Below, piece by piece: positions 1 to 13,568 of a stretch of 64,000 bases of DNA (its first letter is position 1; every line of letters starts with the position of its first letter). Made by a program: the position numbers and the translations under genes. The stretch lies in contig JANBRJ010000037.1 of assembly GCA_027577595.1 (NCBI GenBank), forward strand, positions 85,762 to 149,761. Direction: 5' to 3'. The notes below the pieces were generated by a model. The model was not told the origin of the DNA, made no database searches, and worked only from the letters and a program-made list of their open reading frames with translations. The stretch comes from Coemansia sp. RSA 487. Its lineage: Eukaryota; Kickxellomycota; Kickxellomycetes; Kickxellales; Kickxellaceae.

Positions 1-303
1 AGCCATTTCGAGGAGCTTGTCGGCTCGAGCAAGCTGGATCTGCACGCTATCGAGACTAGCTTTTCTTTTGGCCACACGATTAGCGCAAGCATCGAGCACG
101 TTGCGAAGTGCAGCCACGCTAAGCACTCCTGAGCCTGCCCCAGACACCAGCGAAGCGCTCGAAAGACGCAGAAGAGTGTACCCACTACTTACTACGGCGT
201 TCAATGCCTGCACTGCAGCTAGTGGCAGCTCGTCCGAGTTAAGGCGCTCATCGTCGAACTGCCTCAGTTCGGCGGCAAGCGCCTCATTCGCTGCGTCAGT
301 CAT
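1..303 (-). CDS. Hypothetical protein, N-terminal part, runs off the left edge
   Basis: An open frame starts with ATG at 303-301 on the minus strand and stays open to base 1, giving about 101 residues of an unfinished protein. It begins MTDAANEALAAELRQFDDE and is rich in Ala, Leu, Ser and charged residues with an amphipathic helical look (for example LAAELRQFDDERLNSDELP). No signal peptide, membrane segment or catalytic motif is visible. GC-rich composition like the neighbouring dynein gene supports real coding. I do not recognise the family, and the C-terminal part outside the window would be needed to name it. Confidence 0.55.
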   Translation of the reverse strand, partial: MTDAANEALAAELRQFDDERLNSDELPLAAVQALNAVVSSGYTLLRLSSASLVSGAGSGVLSVAALRNVLDACANRVAKRKASLDSVQIQLARADKLLEMA

Positions 304-1009
304 TTTATGAAAATAATAATAAAAGATATTATAAGACGTAAAGGTAAAATAAATACTGAAAGAAGCAATGCCAAAGGAGGTTAAAAGTGAAGTGAATGTT
401 GAATAAGAATAGGAATCAGCAAAGAAAAAACTGCGGTGAAAAGAAAAATGTAAAAAGTCAATTAAAATGTGGCTTTAATGGAAATTGTGTAAGCGATCGA
501 TTTCCCTACCGGTGGTTTACGGGGCATATAGTGGTTCGGTCAATATATGAGTTTGTTTATCGATTGGCAAGCAGCACTTTAAAAGCAACAGCAGAGCATT
601 AGTGGTTAGACTATGATTACTTTTCTCGGGTGTGGCGCGGCGCCGCGCAAGCAAAACGCTAGGTGTTGGTTAGTAACTGTCATCACATTCGCATATACGG
701 AGGATAGGGTGGAATAGACAGCGCCCAAGAATAGGTGCTTACTTTTATGTTTATTCACTAAGGAAAAGCAGTCTATTCAAAATACCGGAAATTGAAATGC
801 CCTGTTTTTCGGGTAAATTAATAAATTATTTGGTAATCCAAAGTGGAGCTTTTAAAGTATAAAACATCCATATATGCAGTTACATGTATATGTGCACCGT
901 GCATTTGTCTACGTAAAAATATGAGTAATCTGGTTACACATAGATCGTAAAATGGCCACCATCAAAAAGGAAAGAACGTTAAGCGTATAAGTATATTTAT
1001 CAAAAGGGA
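304..1009. other. AT-rich intergenic spacer
   Basis: About 0.7 kb of AT-rich sequence upstream of the partial minus-strand gene. It should hold that gene's promoter. I see no convincing gene, RNA or repeat in it. Confidence 0.5.
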
Positions 1010-1318
1010 CTTGGAAAGTGCTCTTAACCAGTTCCTTCAGGGTTTTGATGAATGAGTGGGGATTGGCATCGTCGATCAGTACCGCCTCGCCACCACCGCC
1101 ATACTGACTGGCGTTATTGTATGAGGTCGACGGGGGCCTCGAGCAGCAGCTTAAGGTTTTCGTACTCGGATTGGCTATGGTAACTGGCATTCCTTCACTC
1201 TGCAATGGCCCCTCCGTGCCAAATCAGGATGTGGAGGTACGCGTCAAGCAGTAGGATGACGTCCGGCTTCATCAACACCGAGTCCAAATGTACAGGCGCA
1301 GGGTGTGATAACGATTCG
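1010..1318 (-). pseudogene. SEC23 C-terminal fragment (COPII coat), decayed
   Basis: Read on the minus strand, this segment carries the end of a Sec23-like protein. First comes PAPVHLDSVLMKPDVILLLD, then AYLHILIWHGGAIAE, the gelsolin-like region. A TGA follows where the family has Trp (TIAQW), and the same frame continues RNASYHSQSEYENLKLLLEA. After a frame change and loss of about 60 residues comes GGGGEAVLIDDANPHSFIK, which matches the TDDVSLQVFM-type end of Sec23. The nonsense codon, deletion and missing front two-thirds show it is dead. A complete SEC23 should exist elsewhere in the genome, because the COPII coat is essential. Confidence rests on several family motifs in the correct order. 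Confidence 0.7.
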
Positions 1319-1412
1319 GCTTGCAGGTGGCAAAGCCGGATCGCAATATGGTTGACTCGCGTTGTCAGTCGTATTGTTAGAAAGCATACAATATATGCTT
1401 TCTGATTATTTA
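1318..1412. repeat. Short dispersed repeat, copy 1
   Basis: About 95 bp resembling 43518-43617, including TCGCAATATG-TTG and a palindromic part (AGAAAGCAT...ATGCTTTCT). It directly abuts the SEC23 fragment. The copies are diverged, so it is probably an old non-autonomous element or an element end. Confidence 0.5.
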
Positions 1413-2336
1413 AGCATGTTTTGATAAATGTTTGGATGGCTATAAAAAGGTCATGATTTATTGTAACAAAGGTAAAGGAAATTTAGTTCCGCATTAGATC
1501 TTATTATTGCAGCACAAAGCATGTGCCTGACACTAATGTACTTCGATCAATCGTTTAACAGGCTGCGAGAACGTTTAAAGTGTTACAAACTAATTTGATA
1601 TTGAGAATAGAAGACAAAATGCGTAAGGCGAGTTGTGGAAAATAAAAAAACAGGACTAAGCGATTAAACCGGTAAAGAGAAAAGAAAAAGAAAAATGAAT
1701 CAATAACCCATGAAGTTATTGCTTTTTTGTTGGCATTTGTGCGGATACGTCAGCCCAAGTCGATTAACACATAGAAGAAGAGGCTTAATATCTCAGAGCG
1801 TAATCTGATCATAATATGTTTAGATTTCGACAAATATATATCGTGTGAGCATATGTTGTTTCATATTCAGCACGCAGCAAGAATGAGCGCTTTGTTTATA
1901 AGTATCTATTTATAACCACGCGTTGGCTTCCAGCACTTCAACAATTCTCACGTTTTACACAGGTCAGTTGGAATTTGTGCGAAAAGGGCTCCAGGGTTTG
2001 AGTTTGCAAGGGCGAAATGTAAGAGGTGCAGCAGTATAAAAACACTCTTGCTCCAAGCCCTGAACTTTTTTCTAGGGGAGGGAGGATTTTCTGTGCAGAG
2101 GCTTTTAATTAAACCATCCCACAGCTTGGAGATATCGTGGTCTTTTAAGGGGGCTTCAGCAGTCCTTGTTCAAGTCAAGCAAGCCAGCAACACGTAATAT
2201 GCTATTTTATTGGCCACTTGCGAAAAGGCGATTTCAAGCTGAATCCAATCCAGCAATAGATAGAAGCAAGAAACATGAATTAAAGCCAAACACAAGATAT
2301 GTAAAGAAAAAGTCAAGGGTTTTCACGTTATAGAAT
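1413..2336. other. AT-rich spacer downstream of the dynein gene
   Basis: About 0.9 kb lying beyond the dynein stop codon. It includes the dynein 3' end region (transcription is leftward). No supported gene. Short open frames are out of keeping with neighbouring codon use. Confidence 0.45.
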
Positions 2337-3278
2337 CTATGCAGCGATAAGAGCAACCGCGCGTTGCACAACAGTGCTGGCGGTGGTTGAGCCGTCAGAC
2401 GAGTTGATGGGAAGCCTGGCTTCAAAGAGAAGGTCGCTTCGATCCATGTTCAAGTACACAGGGATAGCAGCAACACTAAGGGGAGATTCCTCGGATCCGT
2501 TCTTCTGAGCTCCGCCGCGACGATGTACCCATCTCAGGTTGCATACAGCCAGACGTTCGGCAGTGCCATCGTTGAGAACAAGTGCTTTGCGCTCAGGGCA
2601 CCATGCAGCACCTTCAATGCGCAGGCCACTGACCGCAAAGGCATCCATTGAGTCCTGGGGACCATCACCATCCAGGGACACAGCAATCTCCAGCTCTTCC
2701 AACGAACACTGCAACTGTTTGGCAACAGCTTGGCGTGTGGCGGTAATGAACGCCTCGGGGTATAGGAGGCCGCCCAGCCACACGCGCTGTGCCTGAATCT
2801 CGCGGACGATGGCAACGCCTGAAGGATCGTGGATAGCATTGCGTTGGATACGCTCGACCAGCGCACGGCATTGCTCGAGACGGCTGGCAAAGTCGCCAAT
2901 CCACTTTGCTAGCGAGTAATCGCGCGGAACAGTATAGGCGGTGATCCACGAGCGAGGCACGACGCCAGCACTAAAGTCCGAAAGCAATTGCCGCAAATGA
3001 TTTGTCTGCTTGCGCTCGCCTCGGCATGCCCCACGGAGCTGCTCCAAGTCCACATGCACCTGCTCCAGCAACTTGCGCGACACAGAGTTCTCGCGCTCGA
3101 TGACGCGGAACAGAGGAATTTGCTGCGCCGAGTGGCCATTGTCAGAACCAGTCGCGAGCACAGGAAGCGTTGCTGGCAGCACGCTGGCGAAGCTGGACGC
3201 AAGCGTCTCTACTTGGCGCATGTATGCAGGCTGCTCCGCTTGGTCGCCTGAGCCAGCGCTGTCACCTGCCAGTGTTGC

Positions 3279-3312
<34 letters not shown>

Positions 3313-6300
3313 ATAGCGGTGGTTTCGTCATCCTCATCGTCGTCGTCGTCCATAAGCGACCGCAGCTTGCGCACATCGCCGACCAGGCGCTGGCCCTTTT
3401 GCACAAGAAGCAGGGTTTCGGCATTTGCAGGCAGTCCGAGCCACGTTGGGGGCTCGTTCTCCGGCAGCTCATGGCACCAACGCACAAAGTCCTCGCGCAT
3501 TGTGCCCTCGGGCGCCAGCAGCGGTGCATTGGAGGCGTTTCCATCAACAAGCGCAAAGTCCACGCCATACGCGTCGGGGCGGAACCATTTGCTGACAAAT
3601 GTCTCCAGCACGTGGTGGTCAAAGTCATTGTCGATGCGGCCGCCATAGACACTCTCAGTAAGAAGCGTGCGGATGGCGTCCCAGGGAATGCGCACCGGGT
3701 CGATGTTCGCCTTGCCTGCAGCGGTGCGATCGATCCACCGGTCTACAGTCGCACGAGCACACGCAAAGTCTGCGTCGCTGAACTCGTACTTGCTGGTCCA
3801 TCCAAGCGGAGCATACCGCAGCCGCTCAACAACAACTGAGTGCAGCCACGCAAGCAAGAAGTGCAGCCGCGTACGCTCGGCCGGAAGCACCTGCTGCTCT
3901 CCGGTAGCGACGCTGTTCAGGCTCTCCAGGAGATTTGCACGGATTCCAGGAGCCGGCTCATATACCAGCGTGCGCGCACGCCGCAGTAGGCTGGCTGGCA
4001 CTGCCGGGTTGATTTCCATTGTCAGGAACAGGCGGAACTGCGCGTGCGTACGCAGCGACTGGAGCCGCTTTTCGAGCTGCCCGAGCCACGCTGGCGCCAG
4101 ATGCACGTTCTTCAGCAGCACCCATGCGCCAGATTTGGCAGCGCTGGCGATCGCCTGATCTGCCAGCGCGAATCCCTCAATCGAACCCATTGCCACAGAC
4201 AGCACGCTGCGCCGCATATCCTCAGCTAGCGCGTCAACGCGGTTCGCCGCGTCGTATCCAGGCACCGAGCACAGCGCCACTGGCGTCGTTGGCTCAACTT
4301 CAGTGGTTGCAATCTCGCGCAGATTCGCTTCCGCAACCATCCCAACGCCCTCCAGCGTAAGACCGTTGCTGCTTCCAGCTCGGCGATTCCCGGCAAAGAC
4401 TGCAGCTGCAAAGCGTGTGGCAGCAGGAAGCACGCGGTCTGGTCGCAAAAGGCGTACCACAATCAGCTCTCGTAGTGCCACGGCCTCGAGCATTTCTGCC
4501 AACAAGCCATCGTCAGCAAGGACTGCACTGCGTGGCACACGCTGTTCTGCATCGCTGCTTGTCATGAACTCGACCCAGCTACCAACATCCTCTTCACTGC
4601 TGCTGCTGCTGCTGAGCGCGCGGATCCATGTACGGCACCAGCCAAGGCTCTGTGCGTGCGCAGCCATGCTGGCGCGCATATCGTCGTCCAGAAGCGCATT
4701 GAGCTGTTCAGGTAGCGCTATGTGCGCACGATCATCGTTTTGGCCAGACACAACGATGGTAGCCTCGCGCAGAAGGAAGTCAAGATCGGTGTTGAGCCGC
4801 GCCCACATCTCCTGCGATCCGCTTCCGGTTGCTGTGTTGCTGTCCTCGTCCTCTTCTTCTTCGCTACGCAGGCGGATCTGGGCCAGCTGCAGCAGAAGAA
4901 CAAGCTGGCTGTCGTAGTGCAGCGAGGCTGCCGCGCGTGCAAACGCCAGTCTGAACAGGTCACGGCGCAGGATTTCGAGCCGCTGGTGCTCATCACTTAC
5001 GCCATGCAGGTTAGAGTTGTGCTCAACCACTTGGCGGAAGATCGCATTGAAAAAGTCAAGCGAAAACTGGTAGAACGGGTGCAGCGCCGACAGCCGGTCC
5101 AGCGCAAAGTAGACGGCTGAACACGACTTTGCAAGAGGCGTGAATGTGGCGGTGACGCGGTCGACTTCGCGCATCACGCCGTCGGTTTCGTCAACCTTGC
5201 GTGAAATCTCTGCAGCCTCGGTCTTCAACGTCTCCAGCGTCGCTATGACGGCGTCATCGTCTAGGATGTTGCCCTGCGAAGCGTTGAGTGCGCGCAGCAG
5301 CTCCTTCTCCAGCGCATGCAGCCGCAGTCTGAATTCGCCCTGCAGCTTGAGCAGATCGCGACGGCGCTCGTCGACATCGGGGCGCTCATGGCGCATGACC
5401 TGGCCAAGGCATTGCGCCTGCAAGGAAGCGCGCGTCACTGTGAAGTTAACGAATGTAACGCGCGATGACAGGTCTGGTGCAAATGTCGCCGACGGGTCGC
5501 GTGTTGACAGGAACAGGCGGAACGCAGGCGAAAAGTCGATATCCTGGCTGCCCAGGCGGATCAGCACACGGCCTCCAGTGCGCCGCAGCTCCCGGTTGAG
5601 CACGGGGTTGAGGATTGGATCCAGGTGCTCGACGTCGGTGATCAGGATCGGGTTTCCGAATCGCAGTGCCGACTCGAGCTGCTTAAGGAACGCATCGTCA
5701 AGGAATGACGTCACAGTCAGCTTGCGGCCAGCCTGGGCTAGGTGCTGCTGAAGGAACTGCGTGGCAGTGCCTGACGGATCGACAACCAGCGGGTACCGGT
5801 TGAAATGCTGCAGCATCGCTGCGTTTTCCATAGCAAGCGAGTCGTCGGCCAGGCCACACGCCTGCCATGCCAGCCGCTCCTCGGCCGATGATAGATACTC
5901 GGCCAGACGCATGTCATTGCGGATCCCAACGCCTGACCGCGCAAGCTGTGCAGCCCAGCGCTGCACCAGCTGGTCACGGTACTGCTGGTCGTAGAAGCCG
6001 CCATACGCAAGCAGCGCACCGGCAAGCAGCACATCGCCGACCAGTGTGCCCATCTGAGCGTCAAAGTCAGCGCTTCCGGCCTCCCAGCGCCCGCGCTCGC
6101 TACCCAGCGATTCAAGCAGCTTAAGCGAACGCTCGACCTTGGCCTCCACGCGCGCCATCTCGCCCTTGAGCCGCTCGGTCTCGGCAATCAACAGCGCGTA
6201 CTCGTCCTTGTAGCGCGCAATCGACGCCTCGAGCTCAGCAATCATCTGCGACAGCGTGGCCGCGCGCACCTTGGTCTCGTCTGCATCGCTCTCCAGCTGC

Positions 6301-9300
6301 TTGACCTCGTTGCGAAGCGGCCCGACACGGTCCAGGATCTCGGCAAACTCGACCTGCGCTGCCACCCACTTGACAAGCGGCCCACAGGCCTTGGACGCGC
6401 GGTTGACCGTCTCGAAGTTGAACTCGGGGCGCTCCAGGAACTGCCGCCGCATCTGCGCACGCAGAGCACGGTTCATCTGCCGGTCGGTGTCAAAGTTAAC
6501 GATCGACGCAATAAAGTCATCGCGGCGAATGATGCTCTGAAGGCTCTTCCAGTCGGTCTGCCGGTGGCCCAGCAGCGTGCACACACTCTCCATAGCCATC
6601 TTGACTGCGCTAGGCGGGTTCGCCATTGCGCGCAGCTCAGTCAGCTGCTGCTTCTTGATGTTGGACACCGCGCGCTGCGCCTCCTCGACTGCTGGCTCGG
6701 CGCGCTCCAGATCGAGCATGACCACTTTGCGCCTCTCTTCAATTGCCGCGTTCTTGGTTTCCAGCTCGGCTTGCAGCGAAAGCGACGCCGCCTGCTTCTG
6801 CTCAGCCTCCTGCTGGTCCTGCACCATCTGCCGCAGCTTGTCGTTGGCCTGCTGCGTCTTCTGGGCCAGCTCTTCCTTCTTCTCAGCCAGCGACCGGCGC
6901 AGCTCCTCGACCTGCTTGACAGTCGTCTGCAGCTTGTCGAGCCCCACATTGACGTGGCGCTGCTGCTCTTCCAGCGCATCGCGCCGCTCAAAGTACATCC
7001 GCGTGAAGTGCTGGATAAAGTCCAGGTAGTGGCGGGGCGTCACGTGCGCAACACGTCCGCGCCGCTTGGCCAGCCGCACATTCGCAGCGCGAACAGCCTT
7101 GTGCACGGCCACAAACGCATTGACGACGGTGTCGCGGTGCGTTGCCGGCAGCTCGAGCCCGGCGAATGCAACCGGCAGCGTGTCAGGCGCAACGAACCCG
7201 GGCACGTCGAGATCCACCGACACGGTGAACTCGCGGCCGACATGATACAGCGCCTGGTCAGACCAGTCGCCGAACCAGTCCAGCACGCAACGGTTGAACA
7301 GCGCAGGCGACGTGGCAGCACGCGATGCCAGCCCATCGGCCGGCGGGTTCATCGTAAAGACGACGTGGAGGTTGCGCGAAACCTGCTGCGTGAACCAGCG
7401 GTACAGCTCCTCGTTTGAGTCAAGCATAAGCCCGTCACGCGCTGCGCCCTCGCGGCACGCAGTCATCAGCGCCGCCTGCTCGTCGCCCTCGAAGAGTCCG
7501 GGGACCTCGGAGTTGGCCAGCAGCGTGTTCATGCGCTCCAGGAACCCGGCGTCCAGAACATTGCTCTCGTCAAGCACGAAGCAGATCTTCTCGCCTCCAC
7601 ACCCGCTGCGGCGCAGAACCGTGCGCAGGTCGTCGTCAAAGTCAGATGCACGGTACCTGTTGTGCGCCTTGATCTGGTACACCGACAGCCCGTTCATCCA
7701 GGCGACAAAGCGTGCAAGCGTTGTCTTGCCTGCACCGCTTACGCCAATCAGCAGCGCATGGCCCTGGTGCTGCCGGAACACACGGTCGATGCGCAGGACA
7801 TGGTCCAGTACGTCGTTGAACAGAACCAGCGGCACATCCAGCTCCTCCTCGTAGAACACGCGCAGCCGCGCACGGACGTAGTCGCGCAGCTCCTCGCGGT
7901 CGACCGGCACGTAGTTGCGCGTTAGCCAGTTTGAGAACAGAATCGGTCGCGCCAGCGCCTCCTGCTGGTCGATTGTCGGGAAGTGTGCGTGGGCCGCTTC
8001 GTCTATGCGCTCGTCAGTCCACCGCCGCTCCCCAGCCTCCACAAGCCTGTCCTGGAACAGGCGCAAGCCCTCATGCGCCCACAGCCGCACCAAGCCTTCG
8101 ACGCTGAGCGACTCAAGCGGCAGCATCGCATCGTACATGCCTCGGGTCCACCGGGTCAGCTCTCGCGGCGAATACACGTAGTGTGCCTGCTGGTCGGGTG
8201 TGAAGCGTCGCTGCGACGCCAGGTACACGTCCACCATTGCGTGCGTCAGCGGGTCGGAGTACGCGCGCAGCTGTGGCTGCACTTTGAGCATTGCGCGCGC
8301 CAGCACGCCGTAGATCTGCAGCAGAGACTGCTCGCCTGGATAGTCGACCATGACGAGCGGCGCATGGCGCAGGAAGCGGTGCGACAGCGGAACACGCCCA
8401 GGGTCCGTAGGCGGGTTGCATGCGCCAACAAACTGCACGCGCTCCAGGGTCACCCACTGGTGCTCGGCTGCGCGCCAGAACCCGCCGCGCTCGACCAGCT
8501 CGCGCATAAATGCAATCACGCGCTGGGTCCCATAGCGGTCGGGCGCAGGCAGATTGATCTCGTCGCAGAACACAACCAGCCACCGCCCGATCGCCACCGG
8601 CGACAACACAACGCCGCTGGGCGTCTTGCGGTACTCGCAGTACTGCTCAAACGTCTTGAGGATAAGCTCCGGCGTTGTTGCGGACGAGAAGTTCAGCGCA
8701 GCGACCTCCAGATCGGGCAAACCACGCAGCGCCGACAGCAGAGTCATTGTCTTGCCAGATCCCGGCGGACCGCACAGCACAAGCGGCTTGTGCTCTGACA
8801 GCCACGCATTCAGGACATCCTCGTGCCGCAGCGTGTCGGTGGTTGGCACAACAAGGCTCGGGTCGGTGACGCGGTGCGTCTCGATGTCCATGCGCGGCAC
8901 GCGGTCGGCCCACGGCGTCCACTCGGCGATGCCGTTGCGCAGTGAGACGTCGTAGTCGATTACCGCCTCGTCGCCGGGCTCGCCCGTCAGCGGCGGCAGG
9001 TCTATCGTCGCCGATCCGCGCACAAAGTCCGACATCTCCTTGCGTGCAGTCAGCGACGCATCGCCAGTAAAGCTCCAGACGAGCGCAAGCACCAGCCGCT
9101 TGCTCAGGTACGCCTCGACGGCGTCAGGCGCCAGCGGGAAGTCGGCGTGCTGAGCGTTGTACTCGACCACCTGCAGCACCGCCTTGTTCAGAAGCGTGAA
9201 CAGCGTGCTCAGGACTCGCGCGTGCGTAAAGTCCATGATGTGCTCCAGTGCGCCGGCAAACGCCAGTGCGCGCTCCACCAGGCCGTCGGCGCCGAAGTGT

Positions 9301-12300
9301 GGCTCAAACACATTTGCTGCTGCCGTCTGCACCTGTATTGCAGGGCTCAGAGCACCGTCGGCGTTGCTGCTGCTGCCGCTGCCGCTGCCGTCTTGAGCAG
9401 CCCCCAGCGCTGCTCCAAGGAGCGCAGCCGCGCTTTCCTCGCCTTCGTCAAGCGGCTTAGACCGCAGTGTGCGCAGGTAGTTCTGCACAACCATCTCAAA
9501 CGCAACAGTGTCATCGCTGAACCACACCATTCCACAACGAGAGACAGTGGCCAGAGTGGCATAGCGCAGCGTTTCGACCTCAAACATGATGCGCACATTG
9601 GGCGGCAGCGCCAGGCGCTCTCCGTTGGGCAGCGTCAGCAGCTTGTTGTCGTCGAGCACCGAATTGAGGTTCTCGACCCACTCGGGGTCGACATCGCCGT
9701 CGAAGACGATCCAGTGGCGGCGCGTGCTCTCGCCGCGCACGTTGTCGACAATCTTGCGCAACAGATGTGTAAACAATCCGTCACGCCATTCGCGCGTCGT
9801 GGCATCGAGCGTGCCGTACAGATCGTCCTTGGTCACAGCCTTGGGATCGATGACGTAGCTGATGCCCTCGACGCCGTCGAGGCGCTCAAGAGCCGCCAGC
9901 AGCACCTGCCACGCGGCGGTTTTGCCGCTGCCAGACGCACCCACCATCATCAGTCCGTGGTGGATCGCCTGGATCTGGTACAGCTGCACAACCTTGTCCA
10001 TCCACCGCTCGCCAGGCACCAGGTTGCGCTGCTGACACACAGCTAGTATTGCCTCGCGCAGCTTATCGATGCTTGCCGGTCTGTACTCGACGCCAGGGAA
10101 CACGTCGTCCAGCAGGCTCGACAGCAGCTGGATGTCCTGCGCCACAAGCTTGGGAACCACAGTCTCGCGGATGCTCTGGATCACAAGGCCCTGCTCCTCC
10201 TGCGCCGACGAGCCAGAATCTCCGGTGCCGTCTTCGGATGGCTGCTGCAGAAGGCGGCCGCGCTTGAGGTTTCCTGCAGACACAAGAACGCTCTTCAGCG
10301 CACGCAGCCCAAAGTCATAGTGCGGCTGCTGCGACAGCTGCTCTGCGCACAGATTGAATAGCGGCACCACCTTGCTTGCAAGCAGCTCGGCCTGGCGGAA
10401 CCCTTGGGAGTAAAGCATGACCTGCGCAATGAGGTCGCGGTCGGGCTTGGTCATCGCAAACGAGCGGAACAGCTTCTTCAGGTTGTCAGGCAGGTTCGAG
10501 CGGCCAGCATATCCAGGATTCATCGTAATGAAGATGCCGGTGTCAGGGTGCAGCCGCACCTTGTGGTCGAGAAGCTCAATCTCAGCAGGCGTGGTACTGC
10601 TTGCGGTGGTGTGGCGAAGGCCAAGCTGGATCGTCTGGATCTGCTGCGAGACTGCAGAGAGGATGCGCTCGTCCAGGCGATTGAACTCGTCGAACACGCC
10701 CCACGCGCCAACCTGGCACAGGCCGACGAAAATGCGGCCCATCGCCTGGAAGTCAAAGTTCTCGTCGCAGCAGAACACCAGCGCAAAGCGGCCGAGCTGC
10801 GTCGCCAAAGCCTTGACCGACTCGGTCTTTCCCGTGCCTGCGGGCCCAAACGGCGAGCCGCCGAGCCTCCGCTCCAGCGCCTGCGTCAGCGTCAGGTAGC
10901 AGCGGTCGGTCAGCGGAGTCTGCACCAGCCGCTCCTGCACGCCCAGATACTCAAACCCGTACCGGAACTGCGCATCGGCCATGTGGACAACCAGACAGCC
11001 CAGCGGGTCCTGCGGGTTGGCCGCATAGCTGAACCGCATCTGCGAGAGCCACGCAAAGTCCTGCGCGCTCGTTGTGTTTGCCTCAACAAGCAGTCTGATG
11101 ATGTCACGCTGGTGGACCAGCTCGGTGATCAGGTGCTCGCTCTTCTTGCGAACCACAGGCTCAAGGTCCTCGAGCACAGCATCTGCCAGAACCTGGAGCT
11201 CGCGCTCGACATCGGCGAGAGCCCGTGTAAGCGTGGCGCCATTTGCCTCTGCCAGCGATTCGTCAACCCTGCGGGTCCATACGACCTGTTTGGCCAGCAC
11301 GACAAGCTGCGCAGGAGTGTCGGCGACCCATTCGCGGAAGCCTGCCGCGTCGATGTTGCTTCCAGCGATGGCCTCCTCAAGACGCAAAACAGCCTTTCCC
11401 AAGAGATCGGCAAGGGTCAGCCGCATTTCGCGCTCAATAGCAGCAAGCCAGTCGTTGATCTTGGGGTATTGCTTCAGCACAACCGGCTCGCGGAACACAA
11501 TGCGCTCGCCCTCGCGGCTCGACATTCCAAGAATCTCGGCTCCGTCGTCTGAGATCTGGATGAATGCAAGGCCGGCAAACATCTTGCGTAAGTGCTTCTG
11601 GATGCGCGGCACGTCTTTGGCATTACCGATTATCTCAAGCAAATCCTCGTCGCCAACAAAGTAGAAGCGCGGGAACGACGCGCGCTCGCGCTCCAAGTAG
11701 TCGCCCAGCGCCTTCTGGATCTTGCTCAGCAGATCGGCCAGGCGCTCAAGACTGCGCTGGATGTTGGGCAAGTGCAGCACGTCCAAGACAAACGGACTCT
11801 TGTACACCTTCTTCATCACCGCCAAAAACTCGGTGTTAATATTCTGGAAGCGCGACGACTCGACCGGCAGCATGTGCTTGATATCGGCGGAGCTGGTGAA
11901 GATGCCCTCAAGGTACACCCACTGCCTCTGTACGTCGACCCAGACATCAAACAGAACGTGGATGCGGTTCAGCTTGTCCTCCCAAGACCCGGCCTCTTCC
12001 TCGAAGACCTTGTAGTACGGCGACGCCTTCATTGCGGCCAGTGCGCTGATCTGCTCCGAGCACTTGGCAAACATATCGTCCCAGCCCTTGATCAGCCGGC
12101 ACTTGTTCTGGTAGGGAACGAGCTCAAGCACGTAGCCGGTCCATGTCTCGCGGATCTGGCCGAGGAACTCCTCCAGCGCCATCTCGCCCTGCGCAATCGT
12201 AATAACCTCGCGGATCGCTGACTCGTTCCGCTGGATGTCAAAGTCCCACACGCCGCCGAGTGTCAGGTCCGACATGGCGGCTGCCACGCGCAGCGACTTG

Positions 12301-13537
12301 AACAGCTGGCGCCAGTGCCTGTCGCGAAGAGCATCGGACTTGAGGTCGGCGACAATAGGGTTTGCCTTGAGCAGGCCACGCAGTGTCTTCTGCATGTACT
12401 CGAATGCTGCGTACTGGCGCATGCGGTTCGGCAGCTGCTTCGAGTCCGCAAGCAGCGCATCCAGCTGCTGGCGCACCTTGCGCACAACGACGCTGACCCA
12501 CGGAGTCTCGCGCAGCTCGTCGACAACGCGCCAGATCCCGGAGAGCGCGGCCCACACCCCCTTGAGGTCGTTGGCTTCCTCGCGCACAGGAACCAGCCGC
12601 TCATCGCGCGAAATGTCCATGTCGAGCGCCTCCTTGGCGCGGCAAACCTGCTCGTACTCATCGACCAGGCGTGTGATGCGCTGGAAGAAAACGTTCAGCG
12701 TGTTGGTAGCAATGTCGGGCTTGAGCGAGCCCTGGACGGGCTTGTTCTTCTCCCAGTCGCCGCACAGCTGCGCGATGCGCTGGTCAACTGCCTTGTCCTC
12801 TGCAATGATCTTCATCTGCAGGCTCGGGAGCTGCTCCTGGATGACGTTGTTCTTGCGCTTCAGGATCTCGTTGAAAGCGCTCCACTCGCCCTCAACCTGG
12901 TCCAAGTACATCCAGTCCTGCGGGAACTGGTACCGCAGCTTCTCTAGCACACGCTGCCCGCCGCGGAACGCCTCCTCAACGTCGTGCCGCCATACGGGGC
13001 ACTTGCGCTTCAGCTCCTGCACAAACGTGATGAACGTTACAACCTCGCTCGTTGTGCTCGACTCGGCTGAATGCGACTCGAGCTCGAGCCGTGCGCTGGA
13101 TATTGCGTGGCACGTGTCGCGCATTGCCTGGCCCAGACGCTGTCCAAACTTGTTGAGAATCTCGCGCTGCCAGTTGTCGTACCGCGCGTTGACTTTGCTC
13201 TGCACCTGCTCGTAGTCGACGACGCAGTGTGCGCCAATGTACTTGACGGTCTCTGAATTGTCAAATGTCGTGCGTGCCCTGCGGATCTCAAGCAGAAGCG
13301 ACTGCCACCGCGCCAGATCGTCGCCGAGGAACCCCAGCACATAGTCGATCTGAAGGTCCCACAGCGCCTGGTACTGTAGCCAGATCTGCACGTACGCCGC
13401 CGCCTGCTTGGTCATGGCCTCGACCGACCGGTACGCTTCAAAGAGGCTGTTGTCGGGCAGCCGCGACAAGAGATCCTTGTACGAAGGCGCAGACCCGCTT
13501 CTACCGGCAGCCGTGTTATCGGCAAGCGACTCATCTG

Positions 13538-13568
<31 letters not shown>

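Noticed and set aside
17-310. 97-codon plus-strand ORF at the left edge
   Set aside because: It is the antisense shadow of the minus-strand gene that starts at 303. Composition and codon pattern favour the minus strand.
9147-10046. Long open frames antisense to dynein (several of 200-380 codons)
   Set aside because: They are by-products of GC-rich coding sequence. None shows a protein family motif.
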